A stretch of DNA of 64,000 nucleotides from Niallia sp. FSL W8-0635 (lineage in GTDB: Bacteria; Bacillota; Bacilli; Bacillales; Cytobacillaceae). Shown here piece by piece: positions 57,428 to 64,000 of this stretch (within the stretch, counting starts at the first letter, position 1; each line of letters begins with the position of its first letter). The stretch covers positions 3,264,501-3,328,500 of the forward strand of contig NZ_JBBOYD010000001.1 of assembly GCF_038007965.1 (NCBI RefSeq), read 5' to 3'. The position numbers were made by a program, and so were the translations under genes. Under the pieces are notes generated by a model. That model ran no database searches. It saw nothing but the letters and a program-made list of their open reading frames with translations, and was not told where the DNA came from.

Positions 57428-58246
57428 TTATCCATTCTCTTCCCGTTTACTTAATAAATAGCATTTTTGATAATAATGATGTGCTACTTCTGTAATAATT
57501 CTCGTAAATCGATAGTTTGCCGCAGTCCCAATTACAGCTCCGGTATGGGACCCTTTATAAAACTGAAGAAAACAAAGCTTTATTAGCTCTGTTATTAACG
57601 TATGCAACATCTTTTCTTGGACAATTTCATCGTTTCCATTATAAAAGAAACCTTGTTGTTCCTTCTCCTGCTCAATCATTAATTCATCCCAAGCTTGCAC
57701 TCGGTAAGGATATGGCAAGCATCCTGCACAGAATACTTTCAATGTAGTCATAATTTCATTCGGACTATCTGCTGGTCTCCCATATATTGAAGCTAGAACC
57801 TGTACAGAGCGAAGATTGATCATAACCATGGAAAGAAAATCTCCCAATAGAAAGCCTGTATGCTTCGATGCTAATGCTCCTTGAGCGGAAGCAAGTATTC
57901 TATAATTTGCCATTTGTTTATTTGCAATTGCATGTAATTGGTCAATATTTAATTTTTTCATGTCTTTTAATGTGAAGATGGATTCATTATGTACTCTTGC
58001 TTGATGCATTAATTTTTGTGCGGTATTTCGTTGAAAGGTGGAATTAAATATGATGGCATGAAAATGAAATAGGATGTTATCAAGTGATTGTAATATTATT
58101 TGTTTATGCATATCTGGAATATAGGATAAACTGGCACTAATATAATCGGAATAAATATAAAAGAGTTTATTTGGTTGCTTGCTGATTAATTCATTTTCCC
58201 ATTGCTCTATTTTATCCAAATAAAAGTTTTCTGCTTTCGATAGCAT
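57428..58246 (-). CDS. EcsC family protein
   Basis: 272-residue protein of the EcsC family; the name comes from the third gene of the B. subtilis ecsABC locus, with unknown function. Family hallmarks: GALASKHTGFLLGDFLSMVMINLRSV (amphipathic membrane-like helix) and YGRPADSPNEIMTTLKVFCAG. The start ATG follows GGGGGGAT. It lies directly upstream of the HelD-like gene (its stop is 18 bp before the chosen helicase start), so the order ecsC-helD-moaB is one operon. Confidence 0.82.
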   Translation of the reverse strand: MLSKAENFYLDKIEQWENELISKQPNKLFYIYSDYISASLSYIPDMHKQIILQSLDNILFHFHAIIFNSTFQRNTAQKLMHQARVHNESIFTLKDMKKLNIDQLHAIANKQMANYRILASAQGALASKHTGFLLGDFLSMVMINLRSVQVLASIYGRPADSPNEIMTTLKVFCAGCLPYPYRVQAWDELMIEQEKEQQGFFYNGNDEIVQEKMLHTLITELIKLCFLQFYKGSHTGAVIGTAANYRFTRIITEVAHHYYQKCYLLSKREENG

Positions 58247-58351
58247 GTAATCCCCCCAGTTTCATAACGAATCATTCCTTATTTTACTAAAAGAGTCTAA
58301 GGAAAGACAATATTTTTGTTATTTCAAATTGGATTCCTTTTTTCATACAGG

Positions 58352-58400
58352 AAAAAGACAATCTACCTCGTATATTGTTCTACGAGTAGATTGCCTTTTA
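58352..58400 (-). terminator. ackA terminator
   Basis: CAATCTAC and GTAGATTG arms with an inner CGT/ACG pair; on the minus strand it ends in CTTTTTC. It lies about 40 bp after the ackA stop. Confidence 0.8.
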
Positions 58401-58439
58401 ATTAATAATGATACAAACAAGATTTTTTATTTAGTTAAC

Positions 58440-59630
58440 TTAGATACCAGCTAATCTGCAAACGTCTCTTGCAATCATTACTTCTTCATTTGTTGGAATA
58501 ACCATTACTTTTACTGGAGAGTGAGGGTAGTTAATGAATGACTCTTCCCCAGAAATTTTGTTTAATGTTGGATCCCAGTAAACGCCCATAAATTCAAGAC
58601 CTTGAAGGACTCTAGCACGAACGATTTCACTGTTTTCACCGATACCAGCTGTGAAGATGATTGCATCTACACCATTCATGCCAGAAGCGTATGATCCAAT
58701 ATATTTATGGATGTTATCCGCAAATATTTTTAGTGCAAGCTCTGCACGATCATTTCCTTCTTTCGCTTGCTCTGTAATATCACGTAAATCACTTGAGAAA
58801 CCAGAGATTCCTAAAAGACCACTCTTCTTATTTAACACTTGTAATACTTCGTCAGCAGATTGATCTGTTTTTTCCATAATGAATGGAATTAACGCAGGGT
58901 CAATATTACCAGAACGAGTTCCCATTGTAACACCAGCAAGTGGAGTGAATCCCATAGAAGTATCCATGGACTTTCCGCCTTCAATAGCAGCAATACTTGC
59001 ACCATTTCCTAAGTGACATGAAATTAAACGTAATTGATCAATAGGACGACCTAATAATTCAGCTGCACGTTGAGAAACGTACTTATGGCTTGTCCCATGG
59101 AAACCATATTTACGAATTCCGTATTGCTCATAATATTCATATGGAAGGCTGTATAAATAAGATTTTTCAGGCATTGTTTGATGGAACGCTGTATCAAATA
59201 CTGCTACAGCTGGAACATTTGGTAATACTTGTTGGAAAGCAGTAATACCAGTTAAGTTAGCTGGATTGTGTAAAGGTGCTAATTCAGATAAAGTATCAAT
59301 TTTAGAGATAACATCATCTGTAATTAATGCTGAATCAGCAAATTCTTCTCCACCGTGAACGACACGATGCCCAATTCCTTCGATTTCATCTAATGATGCA
59401 ATAATACCTAACTCTGTTAACTTTCCTAAAAGGATTTTAACAGCAACATCATGATCAGGAATTTCTGTAATTTCTTGGATTTTTTCACCGTTAACGGAAA
59501 TATTAAAAACAGCATCATTTAATCCAATGCGCTCTATTAAACCTTTTGTAATTACTTCTTCACTTGGCATTTCGAATAATTGAAACTTTAATGAAGAACT
59601 ACCAGCATTAATCGCAATAATTTTTGCCAT
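58440..59630 (-). CDS. ackA: Acetate kinase
   Basis: Makes acetyl phosphate/acetate with ATP in overflow metabolism. 396 aa from the ATG at 59630 ([19 protein letters not shown]), with AAAAGGGGAG upstream; an in-frame ATG 25 codons earlier is outside the family. ASKHA-fold motifs: [20 protein letters not shown], the catalytic [17 protein letters not shown] and TAGIGENS. Its 274-bp upstream region has two direct copies of GTCGATTT 30 bp apart (59803, 59833) and a possible minus-strand promoter TTGTTA-16-TATTAT near 59860. No clear cre was found. Confidence 0.96.
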   Translation of the reverse strand: MAKIIAINAGSSSLKFQLFEMPSEEVITKGLIERIGLNDAVFNISVNGEKIQEITEIPDHDVAVKILLGKLTELGIIASLDEIEGIGHRVVHGGEEFADSALITDDVISKIDTLSELAPLHNPANLTGITAFQQVLPNVPAVAVFDTAFHQTMPEKSYLYSLPYEYYEQYGIRKYGFHGTSHKYVSQRAAELLGRPIDQLRLISCHLGNGASIAAIEGGKSMDTSMGFTPLAGVTMGTRSGNIDPALIPFIMEKTDQSADEVLQVLNKKSGLLGISGFSSDLRDITEQAKEGNDRAELALKIFADNIHKYIGSYASGMNGVDAIIFTAGIGENSEIVRARVLQGLEFMGVYWDPTLNKISGEESFINYPHSPVKVMVIPTNEEVMIARDVCRLAGI

Positions 59631-59904
59631 AAAATGTTTTACTCCCCTTTTGTATAACAACTTTTTATTTACTTTGTCTGACATTGAACAGATCGAATCA
59701 TACAACAGACAAGATTTACTTGTTTCAGTTTTTCATTAAAACATTCTACTAGAAACATTTCAAGCACATTATGCCCAGTTATTCATTTTTTTTTGGATTT
59801 TCGTCGATTTTTCAAAAAAAAGACAAATTTTTGTCGATTTCCTACTATATAATAGAGAGTATCTGTTTTATAACAATAATTGATTTACCCAGAAAATTTT
59901 CCGG

Positions 59905-60894
59905 TTAATCTTTTTTATTTGTTTGAATCCAAGTATCCAATTCACTTAAAACTTTTTCCATTGCACGCATATTGGAGAAGCTAGGCACGTTTGCAAGTAA
60001 TACTTGCTTCGGTGCTACTATATTATTCCCCTTTTTCTGCAGAATCAATATACTTTTTGCCGACTGTTTATTTTTGAAAAGCGTTTCTGGCAATTGCATA
60101 ATCCCCTGTATGTGTACCTCTTCTTTAATATAATCATGAAGATTGGCTGCTTGTTCTGATTCAAATAAATTATTTGGTATAACAAAGAATGCATAGCCGC
60201 CTGGTTTGACATAATTCATGCTCTGTTCAATAAATAAATGATGTGCATATGTATGCCCATTATCTGATTTGACTTTAAATTCATGGGAACGAACATCATT
60301 CGGATAATAACCAACTGGTAAATCACTCACAACTACATCTACTGGATCAATAAATAAATGCTCTAAACTATCTTGGTTAAAGAATTCGATTTGCTGTTCC
60401 TGTAAATTTGCATTTACTAGTGCTAACTGTAATAGCAAGTCATCAATATCCACACCGTAAGCAGCTATATTCTTTCCTTGCTGATGATTCATAACAGTTG
60501 TTAATAAATTTCCTGTTCCAACCGCTAAATCTAATAAGCGCAGTTCCTCTTTCGCCCAAAACTTTTGCACTAAATAGCCGAAAAGAATCCCAATAGAATC
60601 AGGTGTCATTTGATGATTAGGCTGTGTATTTTCTTTCATCCCTTTTAAAATGACAAGCTGAAAAGCTTTGCGAATTTCTTCTTTCGTGTATTTAGCCAAT
60701 TTGATTCCTTCATACGACTTTCTTAACCTTTTTTTACTTAGTTCACTCAATTCTTCCTGTAAAATTGCTGATTGAAAGATATTCTCTCCGGTTAAAGCTA
60801 ATGATTCTAAATACGTATATTCTAATTCTTCTTGAATGATTAATGCTGTTTCATTAAATACTGTAAATAATTCTTCTACTGGAGAAATGTTCAT
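59905..60894 (-). CDS. ytxK: YtxK class I methyltransferase
   Basis: SAM-dependent methyltransferase related to N6-adenine DNA methylases, 329 aa, as in B. subtilis. An N-terminal helical domain (about 1-95) precedes motif I LDLAVGTGNLLTTVM. The catalytic-motif position reads VVSDLPVGYYP in place of the NPPY of active adenine methylases, so a DNA target is doubtful. FEQSMNYVKPGGYAFFVIPN follows. It lies between ackA and tpx on the same strand, its standard Bacillus position. Substrate unknown. Confidence 0.92.
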   Translation of the reverse strand: MNISPVEELFTVFNETALIIQEELEYTYLESLALTGENIFQSAILQEELSELSKKRLRKSYEGIKLAKYTKEEIRKAFQLVILKGMKENTQPNHQMTPDSIGILFGYLVQKFWAKEELRLLDLAVGTGNLLTTVMNHQQGKNIAAYGVDIDDLLLQLALVNANLQEQQIEFFNQDSLEHLFIDPVDVVVSDLPVGYYPNDVRSHEFKVKSDNGHTYAHHLFIEQSMNYVKPGGYAFFVIPNNLFESEQAANLHDYIKEEVHIQGIMQLPETLFKNKQSAKSILILQKKGNNIVAPKQVLLANVPSFSNMRAMEKVLSELDTWIQTNKKD

Positions 60895-60995
60895 CTATTA
60901 TCACCTATTTATTGTAAATTTCTAAGCTTAATAATTCCGTTAAAATATCCTATCTCCAAATTTGACGAGACTTGGATATGAGAACACAGCCAAAT

Positions 60996-61032
60996 AAAAA
61001 GAGCCTGTCCTTTATATAGAAGGCCAAACTCT
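60996..61032 (-). terminator. tpx terminator
   Basis: On the minus strand GAGTTTGGCCTT pairs with AAGGACAGGCTC at 11 of 12 positions counting wobbles, followed by TTTTTATT. Confidence 0.7.
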
Positions 61033-61095
61033 AGCTTATCATACGGTTAAAAATATAACCAGATAATCGATTGTATTACCTGCAATTTATTATCA

Positions 61096-61596
61096 TTACT
61101 TCGTTGCTTTCACTGCCGCTATTGCTGCTTCGTAATCTGGATGGTTACTACCTTCGCTTACATATTCTACATATGTAACAGTATCATTTGTATCAACAAC
61201 AAAGATTGCGCGTGCTAACAATCGTAATTCTTTCATTGCCACACCATATGCTTCCCCAAAAGACAAATCTCTATGGTCAGATACCGTAATAACATTTGCC
61301 AAACCATTAGCTGCACACCATCTTCTTTGAGCGAAAGGTAAATCAGCACTAACTGTTATTACCTCCACATTCTCAAGTTTAGCTGCTTCCTCATTAAATT
61401 TTCTTGTTTGCGTGTCACAAACACCTGTATCAATAGAAGGGATTACACTAAAAAGACGAACCTTTCCCTTTGAGCTTGCTAACGTTACCTCTGACATATC
61501 ATTTGCTAATACGGTAAAATCTGGAGCTTTGTCTCCAACTTTCACTTCATTTCCACTCAATGTTACCGGGTTATGTTTAAATGTTACCTTTGCCAT
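61096..61596 (-). CDS. tpx: Thiol peroxidase
   Basis: Atypical 2-Cys peroxiredoxin reducing lipid and other hydroperoxides with thioredoxin. 166 aa (B. subtilis 167). Peroxidatic C60 in [14 protein letters not shown] and resolving C94 in RRWCAANGL, the exact family positions; catalytic threonine at 57 and an arginine late in the chain. The ATG follows AAAGGAGG. Monocistronic, with a terminator on each side. Confidence 0.97.
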   Translation of the reverse strand: MAKVTFKHNPVTLSGNEVKVGDKAPDFTVLANDMSEVTLASSKGKVRLFSVIPSIDTGVCDTQTRKFNEEAAKLENVEVITVSADLPFAQRRWCAANGLANVITVSDHRDLSFGEAYGVAMKELRLLARAIFVVDTNDTVTYVEYVSEGSNHPDYEAAIAAVKATK

Positions 61597-61722
61597 TCTT
61601 TCTCCTCCTTTTTTGATTTAATCTTATGTAATTACTTCCATCATATCGATAGTTCCTTCTATTTGCAAAAAAAATGAACTTTTTATACACCTGCATAAAA
61701 CTCATTATCCTACAAAATGAAA

Positions 61723-61748
61723 CGAGTTCACTTTTATTTGTGAACTCG
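61723..61748 (-). terminator. ytfJ terminator
   Basis: CGAGTTCAC and GTGAACTCG, a 9-bp perfect stem with an 8-nt loop. The minus-strand tail TTTCATTTT is only moderately T-rich. Confidence 0.65.
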
Positions 61749-61788
61749 CCTTCTTGCATACATTATACTAGTAGGAGCATCTCCTGAA

Positions 61789-62238
61789 TTAAAATTCAAT
61801 ATCTTCTTTCTGTTGCTGACCTTGAGGTTCACTGCTTGAATCAGATGACGAATCTTTCTTTGCAAACATTTGCTGGATTTTATCGACAGCTTGTGGGGCA
61901 ATATCTAGTATTTTTTCGTATAGATGAGTACTTTCATCTAAATGCACCATTTTTACTCCCTGAGCATTGACAATAAGAAAAGCAATTGGTGTAATACTTA
62001 CTCCACCACCACTACCTCCGCCAAAAGGATGCTTTGTTAATGAATCATTTAATGAATGATTTTCTAAGGTGAATTCACTTCCACCAGCAGCAAATCCAAA
62101 TCCCACTTTCGATACGGTTAAAATAACACTGCCATCAGGTGTTTCGACTGGATCGCCAATAATCGTATTGACATCAATCATTTCTTTTAAGTTTTCCATT
62201 GCGGTTGTCATTAAGCCTTGAATTGGATGATCTGACAT
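61789..62238 (-). CDS. ytfJ: Spore germination protein GerW/YtfJ
   Basis: 149-residue protein of the GerW family, forespore protein needed for germination in B. subtilis. Core TIIGDPVETPDGSVILTVSKVGFGFAAGG and the glycine run FGGGSGGGVSITPIAFL; the tail is Ser/Gln rich (KKDSSSDSSSEPQGQQQKE). The start ATG has GGAGG upstream. It lies 20 bp after ytfI and probably forms an operon with it. Name follows B. subtilis. Confidence 0.92.
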   Translation of the reverse strand: MSDHPIQGLMTTAMENLKEMIDVNTIIGDPVETPDGSVILTVSKVGFGFAAGGSEFTLENHSLNDSLTKHPFGGGSGGGVSITPIAFLIVNAQGVKMVHLDESTHLYEKILDIAPQAVDKIQQMFAKKDSSSDSSSEPQGQQQKEDIEF

Positions 62239-62258
62239 TTTCCCATTCCTCCATTGTT

Positions 62259-62945
62259 CTATTGTTTATTTGGAATAGACGTTTCGTTTGTTTTAAACTT
62301 AGGAAAACCATCTTTCCAATATTTCACCAGTTTAATTCCTGCCATCATAGCATGCCCTATCCGAAATTGAATCATACAAGAAAATAAAGTTTCAGAAGCA
62401 ACTCCCTGAAATTGTGGATAGATGTTGATTTTTGGCATATTCTGAAGCTTCATATAATTACTTATAATGCCAATAATACTCCCTTTAACAGCCCAAATAG
62501 CACCAGAAACCATGCCAGTATGGGCTGCATCACCTAATCCAACAATAGAACTCCATTCGATGTTCTTTATCGTTAGTTTTGCTAAAAACGCCCTTACTAT
62601 GCGATGAAATTGAACAACATGGTTTAATACTTCTTTTGAATTAGATAAGAAATTTAATAAATCAGAGGCAGAAAATTGTTTCGTTTCCTCAATGGGTTCC
62701 TCCTTACCTTTTATTTCTGATTCCTCTTTCATCACCAACGTTGGAGAGTCATCATCTATTTTTATAAGAGGGATTGTTTTTTTGTATTTTATGAGTCCAA
62801 ATAATGCTCGAACCTCTATTTTTAAATCATCATTATCTTTCTTATGATAATAGCGTATATGTATCGTTAATTTTAAAAAACATAAGAAAACAAGCACTAA
62901 AAAAAGAGCACCAATAATAATTCCAATTATGGCGAGAACTTTCAC
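62259..62945 (-). CDS. ytfI: YtfI, DUF2953 protein
   Basis: 228-residue membrane-anchored protein of DUF2953, function unknown. One N-terminal transmembrane helix (about 3-25), a charged region with an EESEIKGKEEPIEE stretch (about 75-88), then the conserved part EWSSIVGLGDAAHTGMVSGAIWAVKGSI and IYPQFQG. It precedes ytfJ on the same strand, as in B. subtilis, which suggests a sporulation link. Confidence 0.88.
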   Translation of the reverse strand: MKVLAIIGIIIGALFLVLVFLCFLKLTIHIRYYHKKDNDDLKIEVRALFGLIKYKKTIPLIKIDDDSPTLVMKEESEIKGKEEPIEETKQFSASDLLNFLSNSKEVLNHVVQFHRIVRAFLAKLTIKNIEWSSIVGLGDAAHTGMVSGAIWAVKGSIIGIISNYMKLQNMPKINIYPQFQGVASETLFSCMIQFRIGHAMMAGIKLVKYWKDGFPKFKTNETSIPNKQ

Positions 62946-63050
62946 TCTGGCAACACTTCCCTTCAGCTTATTATTATTGGATAAAATATGAAAAAATAAA
63001 CCTTTTTCTAAAGGATTCTTTTTAGGGGAAAGATACAGAAGACATAAAAG

Positions 63051-63097
63051 AAAAAGGTCGATAACAACATCTTTTCCTGTTGTTATCGACCTTTTTT
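63051..63097 (-). terminator. sppA-yteJ terminator
   Basis: AAAAAGGTCGATAACAACA (63051-63069) and TGTTGTTATCGACCTTTTTT (63078-63097) form a 19-bp perfect stem. It lies just past yteJ and separates it from ytfI. Confidence 0.95.
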
Positions 63098-63100
63098 GAA

Positions 63101-63664
63101 TTATCGATCATGAATTACTGTTGTATCAGCAAACAAATCATGAATGCCTTGTTTCTTTGGTAAAAAAGCAACTAAAGCATATAAAATAATAAAGCTGCCA
63201 GAGATAAATCGACCAATCCATTCACGGAAAAGGATAGTATCCCATGTTAATCTTTCTTTGTTTATCGGTACTACCTTTAAACCAAAAATCATTTTCCCTA
63301 ACGTTTGTTTTAAAAACAATGTCATTAAAACAAAGTATAAGTAAAAAGTAATGGCGGTACAAATGTTTACCGTAGAAAAAATACTTGATTCATGTAATGG
63401 CACATCTACTAGGCGTAGAATGGGATAGATTAGAATACGATTAACGCTCGATACAATAATTATATCTGCTAGATAAGCCCAAAAGCGCATCCAAAAGCCG
63501 GCATATACATATGAGACTTCGTCTATAGGATTCATCTTAATATCTTCAGCATTCGGAGTTTGTTCCTTCCAATCAACGCCTTCATTTAACGATACAGTTG
63601 ATTCGGACATTTTAACTTCCTTCATTGAAGCTTCTGATTCTATATTATCGCGATCATTACTCAT
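63101..63664 (-). CDS. yteJ: YteJ, RDD domain membrane protein
   Basis: 187-residue membrane protein with an RDD domain (about 50-180): YAGFWMRFWAYLADIIIVS at the start, a second helix near 92-112 and a third near 162-172, with the conserved QTLGKMIFGLKVV loop. The first 50 residues are acidic and cytoplasmic. In B. subtilis yteJ is paired with sppA and has been tied to lantibiotic and envelope-stress resistance. It starts 11 bp after sppA. Confidence 0.9.
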   Translation of the reverse strand: MSNDRDNIESEASMKEVKMSESTVSLNEGVDWKEQTPNAEDIKMNPIDEVSYVYAGFWMRFWAYLADIIIVSSVNRILIYPILRLVDVPLHESSIFSTVNICTAITFYLYFVLMTLFLKQTLGKMIFGLKVVPINKERLTWDTILFREWIGRFISGSFIILYALVAFLPKKQGIHDLFADTTVIHDR

Positions 63665-63675
63665 TTATTCCCCTC

Positions 63676-64000
63676 CTATTCTGCATATAAATACATTAGT
63701 CGAGGTGAGTTAGCATTGGTAACAATCTTTAATATATTGGCTAATTCTTTATCCTCACTTGTGATTAATTTTTTCGCAGTCATTCCAAACAAGGAACCAA
63801 ATCCAGTATTATCTGTATATGAAACAACCGCAGCATCTTTTAATTTATAGTCCGTTTTCATCTGTTCTACTACATCATCAAAATAACCAAAATCATCGAT
63901 TAAATTTAAATCTTTTGCTTGTCTGCCATCGTAGATTCGCCCATCAGCAATTTTTTTCACTTCCGCCTCTGTCATACCACGCCCGTCAGCAATAACTTTA
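63676..64000 (-). CDS. sppA: Signal peptide peptidase SppA, C-terminal part
   Basis: The reading stays open to the window edge, so this is the last 107 residues or so of a gene that starts beyond 64000. The end VKKIADGRIYDGRQAKDLNLIDDFGYFDDVVEQM is the conserved S49-family C-terminal block. The catalytic serine and lysine lie outside the window. SppA cleaves leftover signal peptides in the membrane. Pairing with yteJ supports the call. Confidence 0.88.
   Translation of the reverse strand, partial: KVIADGRGMTEAEVKKIADGRIYDGRQAKDLNLIDDFGYFDDVVEQMKTDYKLKDAAVVSYTDNTGFGSLFGMTAKKLITSEDKELANILKIVTNANSPRLMYLYAE

Noticed and set aside
59880..59900. AAAATTTTCTGGG as a CodY box for ackA
   Set aside because: Only about 10 of 15 positions match the CodY consensus, and the site is at the ytxK end.

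Overview
The window reads as a low-GC, endospore-forming member of the Bacillaceae. Gene content and order match the Bacillus subtilis phoR-phoP-mdh-icd-citZ-ytwI-ytvI ... fxsA-pyk-pfkA-accA-accD ... dnaE-ytrH-ytrI-nrnA-ytoI-ytpI ... argH-argG-moaB-ackA-ytxK-tpx-ytfJ-ytfI-yteJ-sppA backbone. Sporulation genes (ytrH, ytrI, ytfJ/gerW) and a SigK-type promoter fit this. I cannot name the species from sequence alone. No rRNA, tRNA, CRISPR array, transposase or prophage gene was seen.

Layout. 1-825: a gene-poor stretch with a 152-bp tandem structured repeat beside the phoPR terminator. 826-9576: phosphate two-component system, TCA-cycle genes (mdh, icd, citZ) and the membrane proteins YtwI and YtvI. 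9649-33673: an accessory island of 18 genes for xylan and glucuronoxylan fragments, placed between ytvI and fxsA, which I recall as near neighbours in B. subtilis. 33854-40453: fxsA, pyk, pfkA, accA, accD and a GntR-type regulator. 40614-48552: dnaE, ytrHI, nrnA, ytoI, ytpI. 48798-51485: an M24 peptidase, a cupin with a probable SigK promoter, a 48-aa ORF and a universal stress protein. 51645-64000: argGH, a moaB-HelD-EcsC unit, ackA, ytxK, tpx, ytfJ, ytfI, yteJ and the 3' end of sppA.

How the island works together (inference from families). Two CUT1-type ABC importers lack their own ATPase: one XynEFG-like for xylo-oligosaccharides, next to a YesMN/XynCD-type two-component system, and one LplABC/YtcQP-like for aldouronates. 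None of the three glycosidases (GH52 and GH39 beta-xylosidases, GH8 reducing-end exo-oligoxylanase) has a signal peptide, so hydrolysis should be cytoplasmic. UxaC, UxuB and UxuA take glucuronate to 2-keto-3-deoxygluconate. XylR, a CcpA cre site and several intercistronic hairpins suggest layered control. No alpha-glucuronidase, endo-xylanase, xylose isomerase/kinase or KDG kinase/aldolase lies in the window.

The most unusual signal is a structured repeat family. There are two identical tandem 152-bp units plus a fragment at 383-737, and a highly diverged single copy on the minus strand at 19781-19910 abutting the stop codon of the aldouronate-binding-protein gene. The two forms share short core blocks, while two flanking helices are rebuilt with different bases, which is what a selected RNA (or a folded mobile element) would show.
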